Under the pieces are notes generated by a model that saw only the letters and a list, made by a program, of their open reading frames with translations, did no database searches and was not told the DNA's origin. The translations under genes and the position numbers were made by a program. From NCBI GenBank assembly GCA_028277985.1, contig JANQFG010000137.1:43798-107797 (forward strand): DNA of 64,000 bases. Direction: 5' to 3'. How positions within the stretch are numbered: the first letter of the stretch is position 1; each line of letters begins with the position of its first letter. This document shows positions 25,347 through 34,447 of this stretch, one piece after another. Origin of the DNA: a bacterium (GTDB lineage: Bacteria; Desulfobacterota; DSWW01).

Positions 25347-27752
25347 ATGCCGAAGACACAAAGAACCCGAATCGATCGTTTCGCGAGGTTTGCCACAGCC
25401 CATCGCTGGCTCGTCCTGATTCTTGCTCTCGTCCTGGCGGCTGCTCTCGGCGCCGGCGCCTTCAGGATCAAGGGGGAGGTGAAGCTCGAGGAACTGGTCC
25501 CCTACGAGCATCCCTACCTCAAGATCATCGCCAAATTTGCGGAAGTATTCGGCACCGGGGGCGGGGGAGTCGTGCTCTCCCTCAAAGCGAATGAGGGGGA
25601 CATCTTTCGGCCGGAGATCCTGGAGCAGATCATCCGCATGAACGGAGAGGTCGCGCTCCTTGAGGAAACCTACCGGGTGCTGACCCTGTCCATCGGTGCC
25701 CGCTCGGTAAAGGTGGCAAAAGCGACCGCCGGCGGCGGTATCGAGGCGGAGACTCTGATGTGGCCCGACCCTCCACGATCCGAGGCCGCCATCGAAGAAC
25801 TCAAGAAGGACATCTTCTCCAGTCCTGCCATTCGTGGACTGGTGGCCCGGGACGGGAGCGCCACCGTGCTGGTCACCGAGTTCAAGCAGGAGGTCCCCTA
25901 CGAGCGGTCCTTCGAGATTCTCTCAAGGATCCAGACCGAGTACACAAACGAGGACCTGACGGTACAGATGGTCGGCTTCCCGGTGCTCATGGGCTGGATC
26001 TACAGCTACGGCCCCCAGATCATGATGGTCATGGTCGTGAGCGCGGTCCTGATGGTGCTGGTACTGTACTTGATCTACCGGAATTTCATCGGAATGGCCG
26101 CCCCCCTCTGCTTCGGCGCGATCAGCACGGCCATGGGCCTGGGCTTCATCGGCTGGACCGGCATCAATTTCTCTCCCCTTCTCTATGTCCTCGCCTTCCT
26201 GGTGGCGGCCCGAATGGTGAGCCATGCGGTGCAGATCACCCACCGCTACATGGAGGAATACGTCCAGACCCACGACCGCGAGGAGGCCTGTGAACGGACC
26301 ATCCGATCCATGGTCCTCCCCAACTGGGCGGGAGTGACCACGGACGCAGCAGGGTTTCTCGTGCTCATCCTGGTCAAGATCGCCCTCATGCAGGAAGTGG
26401 CCGTGTTCATGACCTTCTGGATGTTGAGCGTGGCCCTCTGCGGTGTCATCACCCCCATCATCTGCAGCTTCATGCCGCTCAAGAGAGCTTCGGAGGCATG
26501 GGTCGAGAAGAGCAAGAGAGCGAGCCTGCTCGACAAGGTTTGCGTAGGCCTGGCCCAGTTCTCGATCGGCCCCCGCAAAATCGTGATCGTTGCGATTGCG
26601 ACCACAGCTCTCGCATTCTGTGCCTACCAGGCCTCGAACCTGAAGATCGGCGACCCCTCACCCGGCACACCGCTTCTCTGGCCGGACCATCCCTACAACC
26701 AGGCGATCAAGGAAATGAACGAGACATTTGACATGTCGGCAGAAAGCCTGGTGCTCTACTTCGAGGGGGAGGAACGGGCGGTGTGGGACCCCCAGGTCTT
26801 TCGTACCTTCGAGGCCTTTGACCGGCACATGCGGCTCAACCTTCCGGACATCTACAAGTCCACGGACTCCTTCACCAGCCTCATGAAGACCGTGAACATG
26901 CTCATGTTCGACGCGGACGTGGTCCGCTACGAACTGCCGGACACGAGGGACCAGGTTCGGGGCCTGTTCGGATGGGCTCGACAGAACACGGACATCTACA
27001 CGGTTCGCCGGTACTTCGATGACAAGTGGGGCAAGGCGCAGACCACCCTCTTCTTCTCCGATCACACCTCCGACAACCTGTTGCGGATTCGAGACGCGGC
27101 GTACGACTTCTTCGAGAAGTACCCCCGCCAGGTGGAGACCGGGGAGTTCGTCCTTGCCGGCGGCACCCTCGGCATGGAGATCGCGGTCAACGAAGAGATG
27201 AAACGGACCCATGTGATGATCGACGGCATGGTGCTTGGAATGATCTTCCTGCTCTGCACCCTGTTCTACCGGTCGCTCGTGGCGGGCCTCATGTTCACCC
27301 TGCCGCTGATTCTCGGGAACCTCACCGCCTTTGCCTACATGGGGGTGAACAGCATCGGCCTGTCGATCAACACCTTGCCGGTGGCGGCTGTCGGCGTCGG
27401 TGTGGGTGTGGATTTTGCCATCTATATCTACAATCGATGCATGGAGGAATTCCCCGCCCACAGCGAGTGGGACCGCACAAGCGAAGACGACCGATGGCGC
27501 TCCGCCATCCTGCAGGCCGTGCGCACCTCGGGCAAGGCGGTCGTGTTCACCGGGCTCACGATGGTGCTGCCGATCATGGTCTGGTGGTTCATCTCGGACC
27601 TGAAGTTCCAGGCCCAGATGGGGATGTTCCTTGCCATGATCCTCACGACGAATGTCCTCCTGGCCATCACGCTTCATCCTCTTCTGCTGTATGTGATTCG
27701 CCCGAAGTTCATTGTCCGACGAAGAATCGCTGAGGCGAGCGGGGACGCATAG
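25347..27752 (+). CDS. RND/MMPL-family transporter
   Basis: 801 aa. The topology is one transmembrane helix (about 20-40), a periplasmic loop (40-220), five helices (about 225-375), a helix near 415, a second loop (435-625) and five helices to about 790, the 12-helix RND pattern. GAISTAMGLGFIGWTGINFS and GVGVGVDFAIYIYNR are the conserved TM4/TM10 segments; the Asp in the latter fits the proton-relay position. This subfamily (COG1033) is nearer to hopanoid- and lipid-moving MMPL proteins than to AcrB. It closes the TetR-headed envelope operon. Cargo is unknown and likely hydrophobic. Confidence 0.92.
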   Translation: MPKTQRTRIDRFARFATAHRWLVLILALVLAAALGAGAFRIKGEVKLEELVPYEHPYLKIIAKFAEVFGTGGGGVVLSLKANEGDIFRPEILEQIIRMNGEVALLEETYRVLTLSIGARSVKVAKATAGGGIEAETLMWPDPPRSEAAIEELKKDIFSSPAIRGLVARDGSATVLVTEFKQEVPYERSFEILSRIQTEYTNEDLTVQMVGFPVLMGWIYSYGPQIMMVMVVSAVLMVLVLYLIYRNFIGMAAPLCFGAISTAMGLGFIGWTGINFSPLLYVLAFLVAARMVSHAVQITHRYMEEYVQTHDREEACERTIRSMVLPNWAGVTTDAAGFLVLILVKIALMQEVAVFMTFWMLSVALCGVITPIICSFMPLKRASEAWVEKSKRASLLDKVCVGLAQFSIGPRKIVIVAIATTALAFCAYQASNLKIGDPSPGTPLLWPDHPYNQAIKEMNETFDMSAESLVLYFEGEERAVWDPQVFRTFEAFDRHMRLNLPDIYKSTDSFTSLMKTVNMLMFDADVVRYELPDTRDQVRGLFGWARQNTDIYTVRRYFDDKWGKAQTTLFFSDHTSDNLLRIRDAAYDFFEKYPRQVETGEFVLAGGTLGMEIAVNEEMKRTHVMIDGMVLGMIFLLCTLFYRSLVAGLMFTLPLILGNLTAFAYMGVNSIGLSINTLPVAAVGVGVGVDFAIYIYNRCMEEFPAHSEWDRTSEDDRWRSAILQAVRTSGKAVVFTGLTMVLPIMVWWFISDLKFQAQMGMFLAMILTTNVLLAITLHPLLLYVIRPKFIVRRRIAEASGDA

Positions 27753-27835
27753 CCAGAATTGGTCTCGATTTCGCCAGGTTCAGACGCTGCAGATCGTAGA
27801 TCGTACGCTTGCAGGGCCCCAACCAGCTAGCTTCA

Positions 27836-27864
27836 TTGACGATCGAGCCTGGGCCTGATATAAG
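27836..27864 (+). promoter_or_regulatory. Candidate promoter of the reductive-dehalogenase-type operon
   Basis: TTGACG (27836-27841) and TATAAG (27859-27864) are separated by exactly 17 nt. The next gene starts at 28181, so the transcript would have a leader of about 310 nt. That leader holds a stem of 9 pairs, two of them G-U (27979-27987 with 28004-28012, ACAGGGTGC/GTGCCCTGT). The rest of 27,753-28,180 has no gene. No B12-box or other named riboswitch element was recognised. Confidence 0.55.
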
Positions 27865-28180
27865 TAGTATGCGACTGAATTGTGGGCGAGATATATGAAC
27901 ACCCCTTTCTTATCTTTTCCATGAAATATCAATGTCTTGGACTAACTCAAGGGCTACACGACTACTGCTGCCCGATCACAGGGTGCACGACCGTGAAAGA
28001 GGGTGCCCTGTTGCAACACCCACCGTAAATCTGAGCCCGACAAACACAGAATAAAGGAGATCCAGTCAAGATCCCGGTAAGAACGGATCACGGATCCTCT
28101 CGGCATGATACTTCGCATGCAACCTAATTGCTACCTATACATGGGTCACTGACCAACCCCCAGAGCTAACGGAGTGAACC

Positions 28181-29584
28181 ATGAAAGATATAGCACAGAA
28201 GATCAAGGACAAGGCGATAGAGCTCGGTGTCGACCTCGTGGGCATTGCCGGCCCGGATCGACTGGACGGCCCGGTCTCCCTCGATCCCACATTCGTTCTA
28301 CGGGACGCCAAATCGGTCGTCTCCCTGGCGATCGCAATGAATGTGGATGCGATCTACGATTTTCTTGGGAAGAAATCGCCGGCCCCTCACAACATCGATC
28401 AGATCAAATCGGGTCAGCGTATGCAGCGGATCGCCAAGGAACTGGAATCCCACATGTGCGATACGCTGGGAATCCGATCCAAGATGGTGCCCAACAACAA
28501 CACCTATCGACGCACGCCGGATATCTTCAACCTGCACCCGAATTTTTCCCATCGTTACGGCGCGGTCGCGGCAGGACTCGGGGGGTTCGGCCTCTCGGGT
28601 AACGTGATGACCGAGCAGTTCGGAGCATCCGTGTATCTCGCATCGGTGCTTACCACGGCTGAACTGCCCTCGGATCCGGCCTACTCGCCGAGGCATTTCA
28701 TGGATAACTACTGCAAGACCTGCAAGCTCTGCGACAAGACATGCCCGGTCCAGATGTTCTTCGTGGATGAACAGGAGTACACCCTCATCAACGGCGAACT
28801 GCACCCGCGGGGAAAACGCAAAGACGTCCAGCTCTGCGGCAACGCATGTTTCGGAATGCACGGGATATCCCAATGCAAGACATGGAGCTCCTACGGGCGG
28901 CACTGGACGTGGAAATGGGTCGATGAGGAGCCGGACTACACGAACCGGGGCCTGATTATCAAGGACTCCTCCGAGCGAATGGCATGGACGGGTGACTCGG
29001 CCGCCAGGTACGACGCAATCCGTCGTTTCTATTCCAAGGTGTATCCGGGGTTGGAGAAGATGCTCCCGGCTTATGCAGACCTTCCCGAATCCGAAGAGGA
29101 TCGTCTCAAGCTGGCCCGCGAGGCCATGGAGGTGATGGGCCTGAAGAACATGAAAGACCCCTACACCTTGACGTGCGGCCAATGCTCTCTCGTATGTGGA
29201 CCGAACTTCGAGGAAACCACCAAGAGATTCCAGATCCTCATGGATGCCGGCATCGTCGTGCCGGGGCCGAACGGCGAATGGCTCCGCATGAAAGACTTCA
29301 ACGAGGCGGCTGAATACAAGAAGAAACACCCCGTGCAGATCACCAAGTCGGACGCGAACAAAGACACGCTGGCCTTGGGGTGGCTGTTCATGCGCCTATA
29401 TTATGGCTTCAACCCCATATCCGAGTACAAAGCCTGGAAATATGATCAGAAGTTGAAGAAGGCCGTTGCAGACGCCGGCCTCCCCGGCCGGGACGCAAAG
29501 AAACCGAAGACCGAGCCTCTGGGTTTGTTCAAGTATTCGGCGCCGGTAAAACCGCCGGCCGAAGAAGCGGACGCCTACAAGTAG
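28181..29584 (+). CDS. QueG/RdhA-superfamily Fe-S protein, cytoplasmic (no TAT signal)
   Basis: 467 aa. The cobalamin-binding core block of the reductive-dehalogenase/epoxyqueuosine-reductase superfamily is visible: GAVAAGLGGFGLSGNVMTEQ then ASVYLASVLTTAELPSDP. A ferredoxin motif CKTCKLCDKTCP follows, then CGNACFGMHGISQC and a late CGQCSLVCGP as candidate ligands for a second cluster. Unlike the two RdhA proteins downstream it has no twin-arginine leader and should stay in the cytoplasm. The C-terminal 60 residues are charged and Pro/Lys-rich. GGAGTG precedes the ATG. It is the first gene after the long leader and lies 12 nt before the membrane CxxCH protein. Function unknown; a catabolic rather than respiratory reductase is possible. 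Confidence 0.75.
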   Translation: MKDIAQKIKDKAIELGVDLVGIAGPDRLDGPVSLDPTFVLRDAKSVVSLAIAMNVDAIYDFLGKKSPAPHNIDQIKSGQRMQRIAKELESHMCDTLGIRSKMVPNNNTYRRTPDIFNLHPNFSHRYGAVAAGLGGFGLSGNVMTEQFGASVYLASVLTTAELPSDPAYSPRHFMDNYCKTCKLCDKTCPVQMFFVDEQEYTLINGELHPRGKRKDVQLCGNACFGMHGISQCKTWSSYGRHWTWKWVDEEPDYTNRGLIIKDSSERMAWTGDSAARYDAIRRFYSKVYPGLEKMLPAYADLPESEEDRLKLAREAMEVMGLKNMKDPYTLTCGQCSLVCGPNFEETTKRFQILMDAGIVVPGPNGEWLRMKDFNEAAEYKKKHPVQITKSDANKDTLALGWLFMRLYYGFNPISEYKAWKYDQKLKKAVADAGLPGRDAKKPKTEPLGLFKYSAPVKPPAEEADAYK

Positions 29585-29596
29585 CGGGGCAGAGGT

Positions 29597-30751
29597 ATGA
29601 TGGCACTAGCAAGAAATCGAACGACCTTCGTTGCCGTGGTGCTGGTGGCGCTGGCAGCGGTCACGACGCCACTGACACTCACAGCCTATTTTGCGGGGAG
29701 AACCCTCTTCTCCGGAGATCGTCTCGCTGCCCTCATCACGGACACGGTAACCGGATACGATGAGGCCGAGCATGGCAGGGCCGTTCGCGAAGCCCTCTCC
29801 GCGGCCATTATTTCGGAACACAAGAACCTGCCGCTGGATGTCCGTGAGAGCAAGTTGATGGAGCTCAACTTCACCCTGGCGATGATCGGCGGCATGGAGC
29901 CGGCAGAAATCAACTCCATCCTGAAGAAGGTGCTGCGGAAAGAAACCGTTTCCGGGATGCTTCATCAAGTCACCGACCCTCTGGACGATTGGTTGAACGG
30001 TAACGACATCTACCCGGATATTACGCTTGCCACCGCACCCCTATTGGAAGGTATCAAGTCGGCTGTGCCCGAGGTGATTGCAGTACCGGTGCGCACCCTG
30101 CCCAACTGCAACTTCGACCAGCTGGATCGACTCCGGAAAACAGGCGACTCTGCCGGAATCTCCGATCTGCCCGAATGCGCTCCCTCCAAGGAGTCACCGG
30201 AGCTGGACACCGTCCGTGCCGTCTACACGCGGGAGGCAGCTGCCATGCTGGCGGAGATCCCTTCCGTAGTCCCCTTGAATGAAGTCATCAACCCGCGTCC
30301 GACCGAAGCCGAGATCCCGGAAATGTGCAGACCCGCCTGCATCCAGTGTCACCAACATGGAACGTACAGAAAGGACGGGCACAAGGACGGCTGGATTCAA
30401 ATCAAATCTTCTCTGCTCGGTACTCAACGGGCGCTCAGCCTTTTGTGGCTCCTGCCTTTGGTTCTGTTTCTGGCGATTCTGGCCCTTACCGTACGCTCCG
30501 GGAAGGACCTGCTCAAGTGGGGCGGCTGGACATTCACCCTGTCCGGCCTCTTGAGTCTCATCCTGGTCTTCTTTGCCCCATCCGGTCTGGAAACCCTGCT
30601 GAGCGTTCCCTTGGCAAGGTACGTGATGTCCTCCATTTTCGCAGAGATTCTCTCGCCGGCGCGGTTGCCGGCCGTCGTCCTTCTCACAATCGGGTTGGCT
30701 GCACTGTCATCCGCCTACAGGGAGAGTCTCCTCAGCGATGCAGAATCCTGA
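29597..30751 (+). CDS. Membrane protein with a single CxxCH motif (putative monoheme cytochrome), module A
   Basis: 384 aa. One N-terminal transmembrane helix (about 10-32) is followed by a 240-residue loop predicted to face the periplasm. Four hydrophobic helices lie near the C-terminus (about 280-375). In the loop, just before the C-terminal helices, is CRPACIQCHQHG with Cys248, Cys251 and His252 forming a c-type-heme CxxCH, plus a further Cys four residues before. A close paralogue is encoded at 34448, and the two agree strongly around this motif. Each precedes an RdhA gene, so a role in carrying electrons from the membrane quinol pool to the exported RdhA is inferred. I do not recognise a named family. 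The CxxCH could instead bind another metal. Confidence 0.7.
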   Translation: MMALARNRTTFVAVVLVALAAVTTPLTLTAYFAGRTLFSGDRLAALITDTVTGYDEAEHGRAVREALSAAIISEHKNLPLDVRESKLMELNFTLAMIGGMEPAEINSILKKVLRKETVSGMLHQVTDPLDDWLNGNDIYPDITLATAPLLEGIKSAVPEVIAVPVRTLPNCNFDQLDRLRKTGDSAGISDLPECAPSKESPELDTVRAVYTREAAAMLAEIPSVVPLNEVINPRPTEAEIPEMCRPACIQCHQHGTYRKDGHKDGWIQIKSSLLGTQRALSLLWLLPLVLFLAILALTVRSGKDLLKWGGWTFTLSGLLSLILVFFAPSGLETLLSVPLARYVMSSIFAEILSPARLPAVVLLTIGLAALSSAYRESLLSDAES

Positions 30752-30808
30752 AGGGTCAGCGCCGGACCTCGTCCGGCCGGATCCCGTCACCGGAAAAGGA
30801 AGCCTCCA

Positions 30809-32335
30809 ATGAAACGTAAGAACATAGGGCTGTCGAGGCGGGACTTCTTGGGCGCCGGCGCGGTCGTGAGTGCGACGGCTGCAGCCACGGTCGTTGCCAA
30901 ACCGGCCGCCGGCGGCCCCGACGCCAAGAAGACCTCCCACCTCAAATACCGTCCGAACCGGAGGTACCGCTATCCCTGGTGGGTAAAGACCGTAGATCGC
31001 ATGACCACGGAAACCGACGATGCGATTACCGTGAGACCGGACCTCAGTATTATCGCCTACGGGATGGCGATGGAAACCGAGCGCTGGCTGAAAGACAACA
31101 TCCTGGGGGCCACGTTCGCGATCGAGAACATCAAGAACAACGTGCCGGGCCACACGCTCAAGGACTTCGCCCTCCACTATGCTTGCGGCACCTTCTTCAG
31201 GGAAGGCCTCGGCTGGGCAGGACCTCCCGTGCCCGGCATGTGGGATCTGAACGAGGGCGCTGATCAGAATGTCCATCCCCCCCAGGAGATGGGGCTGCCC
31301 CCCTGGCAGGGTACTCCTGAAGAAGCATCGGACATGCTGGAAGCGGCCGGTGTCCAGCTCGGTTCCGCCATGGTCGGGTTCACCACCGTGAATCCGCTCT
31401 GGTTCCCTTCCAACGTGAGATTCAGCAGCTCCGCAGACACGATCCAGTCGAACGACCACCTCTACAAATCGTTCACCGAGTGCTTCGACGGCAATGTACG
31501 CGATCTCTACAAGAAGGATATTCCGAAAATCCTGGAGAGGGTCGACCGCTGGAAGAAAGAGGTGATGAACAACACCGAACTGAGCGAGATGGTCCTGCCC
31601 GAGCGGTTTAGATACGTAATCGCCGGAAAGGTACCACGACCCTATGATCTCGTGGTCCGCGCGAATTCCGAACTGGGCACGGCCGGTGACCGGGTGGGGT
31701 TCGAAGCGAGTTACCTGGCCCGCCGCCGGATGATCAACTTCATTCGCGGGCTCGGGTACGATGCCGTCCGGATTCCCGGGGAGAATCCGGTCCCTTGGGC
31801 CGTGGCCGCAGGGCTGGGAGAGATGGGGCGCCAGAACCGCCTCATTTCCCCCGTGTTCGGCGGCAATGTGAACCTGTGGGCCGTTGTCACCGACCTGCCC
31901 GTGGCGCCCGACCGTCCCATCGACTTCGGCCTGCAGACCTTCTGCCGGAACTGCAGGAAATGCGCGGAGGCCTGTCCTTCCGGAGCCGTCAGCAAGGACG
32001 ACGACCCCACGTGGACCCCCAAGGGAATCTATCAGGCAGCCGGCAAGAAGGTCTATTTCGAGAATTCCGATCGATGCATGACCTGGCTGAATCAGCACGC
32101 GAATCTCTGTGGGGTTTGCATGGCTTCCTGTCCCTGGAGCAAGCAGGAGAAAGCGGCACTGCACAGCGTTTCGAGGCTGATGGCTGCGAAGGCGGGGCGA
32201 GCCGGAAAGCTGCTCAGGAAGATGGACGACGCTTTCGGGTACGAGATCATCACCAAGGACGACCCGGAAATGGCCGAGTGGTGGGATCTGAACATTCCGA
32301 TCGCGGGTATCGATTCCTGGCAGGGCAAACTGTAG
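30809..32335 (+). CDS. rdhA: Reductive dehalogenase catalytic subunit-like protein, TAT-exported (RdhA, module A)
   Basis: 508 aa. The twin-arginine motif SRRDFLGAG (residues 9-17) leads a TAT signal. The cobalamin-binding half carries GLGEMGRQNRLISPVFGGNV and AVVTDLPVAPD, the superfamily hallmark. Two cluster motifs follow: CRNCRKCAEACP (Cys379, 382, 385, 389) and Cys423 with CGVCMASCP (Cys434, 437, 441), matching the two [4Fe-4S] clusters of respiratory RdhA. Length fits RdhA. A small RdhB-like anchor follows 23 nt later, as in organohalide-respiration operons. Whether the substrate is an organohalide cannot be told; several sediment RdhA-like proteins lack proven dehalogenation. Confidence is high for family and moderate for activity. 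Confidence 0.87.
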   Translation: MKRKNIGLSRRDFLGAGAVVSATAAATVVAKPAAGGPDAKKTSHLKYRPNRRYRYPWWVKTVDRMTTETDDAITVRPDLSIIAYGMAMETERWLKDNILGATFAIENIKNNVPGHTLKDFALHYACGTFFREGLGWAGPPVPGMWDLNEGADQNVHPPQEMGLPPWQGTPEEASDMLEAAGVQLGSAMVGFTTVNPLWFPSNVRFSSSADTIQSNDHLYKSFTECFDGNVRDLYKKDIPKILERVDRWKKEVMNNTELSEMVLPERFRYVIAGKVPRPYDLVVRANSELGTAGDRVGFEASYLARRRMINFIRGLGYDAVRIPGENPVPWAVAAGLGEMGRQNRLISPVFGGNVNLWAVVTDLPVAPDRPIDFGLQTFCRNCRKCAEACPSGAVSKDDDPTWTPKGIYQAAGKKVYFENSDRCMTWLNQHANLCGVCMASCPWSKQEKAALHSVSRLMAAKAGRAGKLLRKMDDAFGYEIITKDDPEMAEWWDLNIPIAGIDSWQGKL

Positions 32336-32358
32336 GGGAACCGAGGAGGATCCGAACG

Positions 32359-32625
32359 ATGTATCTCCTGTTGATGGCGACTGTCTTCGGCATCGCGGCC
32401 GGACGAACCTACGCAGTGAACAAGGCGGCCGGTCGTCCCATAGCCTGGTACGTATGGGCACTCTATATCGCGGGAGCCGTTTCCATCCTGTTCGCCTTTG
32501 ACACCCTCATCAACTCCTTGAAGGAACATGAGTTGCAAGCTGCCTGGATGGGGCTCGGACTCTTCGGGGCAGTGGGTATCGTTCTGATCGTTGCCGGTCG
32601 GCTCATTCACGGTACCGGGAAGTGA
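32359..32625 (+). CDS. rdhB: RdhB-like membrane anchor, module A
   Basis: 88 aa with three hydrophobic helices (about 2-18, 28-48 and 60-80). It has the RdhB-type size and topology and the motif KEHELQAAWM, which recurs as AEYEFHAAWM in the second anchor at 37086. GAGGAT precedes the ATG at 32359. It sits directly after the TAT-exported RdhA and should dock it to the outer face of the cytoplasmic membrane. Confidence 0.78.
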   Translation: MYLLLMATVFGIAAGRTYAVNKAAGRPIAWYVWALYIAGAVSILFAFDTLINSLKEHELQAAWMGLGLFGAVGIVLIVAGRLIHGTGK

Positions 32626-32658
32626 CTTCCCCAACGCGGCATACGAAAGGGTCAGCCC

Positions 32659-33114
32659 ATGAAAGAAATCACTAGAAGGGAGTTCGTGGTAGCCAGCACG
32701 TTCTCCGTTGCCGGCCTGGGCACGTTCGGCCTCGTTGCATGCGAGAAAGTCTCACCTCTCAAGGGAGAGAAACCGCGAGTGACCGTTCATGTATCGGATG
32801 AGGAGAGATACAAGCGGCTCATGGATCACGTGGAGTCGATGGGGCTCGCCCTGATCCCAAAGGACGTGAAGATGCCCCTGTTCAAGGCGACCTTCACACG
32901 CGAGGAGGCGGAATTCCTTGCCAGGTTCCCTTTCCTGCCGAAAAGTCCGGAAGCGCTCGCAGCACGTTACGACATGCCCGTGGATGCCCTGCTGGAGAAA
33001 CTCAAGCCCTATGAGAAGCGTGCGTTCGTTCAATGGACCATGGTGGACGGCGAAAGACACTATGTATGGGACAATTCGGACAACATTCTCGAATTTCTGC
33101 GGACGCTCATTTGA
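32659..33114 (+). CDS. Short TAT-signal protein, Fe-S-less paralogue of the next gene
   Basis: 151 aa. The TAT motif TRREFVVAS is followed by a hydrophobic stretch ending in a possible lipobox (GLVAC). Residues 60-120 are collinear with the neighbour at 33128: PLFKATFTREEAEFL, RFPFLPKSPEALAARYDMP, DALLEKLKPYEK. The final residues (NILEFLRTLI) align with the far C-terminus of that neighbour (SLGEFLKGLMG). The internal 250 residues containing all cysteine clusters are missing. It therefore looks like a duplicate from which the ferredoxin part was deleted, kept in frame with a normal start and ribosome site. A scaffold or decoy partner role is possible. It is 13 nt before the paralogue. Confidence 0.72.
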   Translation: MKEITRREFVVASTFSVAGLGTFGLVACEKVSPLKGEKPRVTVHVSDEERYKRLMDHVESMGLALIPKDVKMPLFKATFTREEAEFLARFPFLPKSPEALAARYDMPVDALLEKLKPYEKRAFVQWTMVDGERHYVWDNSDNILEFLRTLI

Positions 33115-33127
33115 AAGGAGAGGGAAG

Positions 33128-34408
33128 ATGAAAGATCTATCCAGGAGAGATTTCGTAGCTGCCACCGCATTCACCGTTGCGGGTGGGGGCACATTCGCTC
33201 TGGTGGGCTGCGGAAAACTGGCACCCCAGGGAGCCGAAAAGACGAAGGTAAAAGTGTACGCATCGGATGACGAGCTCTACAGGGACTTCGCCGACTACTG
33301 TCAGAGCATGGTCTTCGAGCTACCGAACACCGAGACGAAGATCCCCCTGTTCAAGGCGACCTTTGCAAAGCAGGAGGCCGAGTTTCTGAGGCGGCTTCCC
33401 TTCCTGCCAAAGAGCGCAGAAGAACTTTCCGCCAGGTATGACATGCCGATAGATGCACTCCTCGAGAAGATGCGGCCCATGGAGAAAAAGGGATTCATCT
33501 ATTCCGAGTTCAACGAGGACGGAGAAAAGCTCTATCGCTTCCGCGAGGTGATCTTCTTCTGGTACAGGATGCCGGGATGGCCGGGCAGGAAAGACGAATA
33601 CAACAAGAAGATCTCGCCGCTGCTGAACAAATACTACAGCGAGGCGATGGTGACGAGCTTCAACGGCTATCCGACCAAGGGCCTTCGCGCCATTCCTGCC
33701 AAGGGAACCATACGGGATACCCGGACCGTCATTCCTTACGAGGATGTGGCCGACTTCGTCGAACGACAGGACTACTGGACGGTCTCCCACTGTGCCTGCC
33801 GTCTGCGGCACAACCTCGATCCTGCGTACGAACCGTCGGACAAGCCGCTGGAAGTCTGCATGCATTTCGGCGATCTGGGACGCTACATCATACGAAACGA
33901 TATGGGCCGCGAGATCTCCAAGGAGGAGACCCTTGACCTGCTGACCGTCTGCGAGGAGGCCGGCCTGGTTCACGGCTCCAGCAACACCCAGACCGGTGTG
34001 GATACCATCTGCAATTGCGGGCCCTACTGTTTGTTTCTCGAGAAGACAAAGGCGATGCCGTTGGCGGGTGGGCACCAGCAATCGAACTACGTATGCGCCC
34101 AGGGCGACAAATGCGTGGCATGCGGCACCTGTGAAGAGCGCTGCCCCATGGGTGTGCTGACCCTCGACGATGATGACAACCTCGAGTTCAACCCGGACCG
34201 GTGTCTCGGCTGCGGTGTTTGTGCCTACAAGTGCCCGGCCGGTAACCTGACCCTTGTACGGCGTCCGGAAGGGGCGCCGATTTCGATCCCGAAGGATTAT
34301 AACGAGATCTTTGCCCGCTTCGCAAAGGAAAGGGGCCTGAGCCCGGTAAAGATGCTATGGGAGAATGCGGACTCTCTCGGGGAGTTCCTCAAGGGCTTGA
34401 TGGGGTGA
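33128..34408 (+). CDS. TAT-exported 4Fe-4S ferredoxin-domain protein
   Basis: 426 aa. SRRDFVAAT with a hydrophobic core ending in LVGC gives a TAT signal with possible lipid anchor. A winged-helix-like region (about 75-130) contains SAEELSARYDMPIDALLEK. A middle cysteine-rich part has SHCACRLRH and ICNCGPYC. The C-terminal domain has two ferredoxin motifs, CVACGTCEERCP and CLGCGVCAYKCP, for two [4Fe-4S] clusters. It resembles COG1145-type electron carriers that accompany reductive dehalogenase-like and other anaerobic respiratory enzymes. Located between RdhA modules A and B, it probably passes electrons to the exported reductases. GGAGAGGGAAG precedes the ATG. Confidence 0.82.
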   Translation: MKDLSRRDFVAATAFTVAGGGTFALVGCGKLAPQGAEKTKVKVYASDDELYRDFADYCQSMVFELPNTETKIPLFKATFAKQEAEFLRRLPFLPKSAEELSARYDMPIDALLEKMRPMEKKGFIYSEFNEDGEKLYRFREVIFFWYRMPGWPGRKDEYNKKISPLLNKYYSEAMVTSFNGYPTKGLRAIPAKGTIRDTRTVIPYEDVADFVERQDYWTVSHCACRLRHNLDPAYEPSDKPLEVCMHFGDLGRYIIRNDMGREISKEETLDLLTVCEEAGLVHGSSNTQTGVDTICNCGPYCLFLEKTKAMPLAGGHQQSNYVCAQGDKCVACGTCEERCPMGVLTLDDDDNLEFNPDRCLGCGVCAYKCPAGNLTLVRRPEGAPISIPKDYNEIFARFAKERGLSPVKMLWENADSLGEFLKGLMG

Positions 34409-34447
34409 CCGCGTCGACAGGTGCTTTAGAATAAAATGGGAGGATGT

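Noticed and set aside
27753..28180. Possible cobalamin riboswitch before the RdhA-type operon
   Set aside because: No B12-box-like sequence or matching helix arrangement was found; only one short stem is visible.
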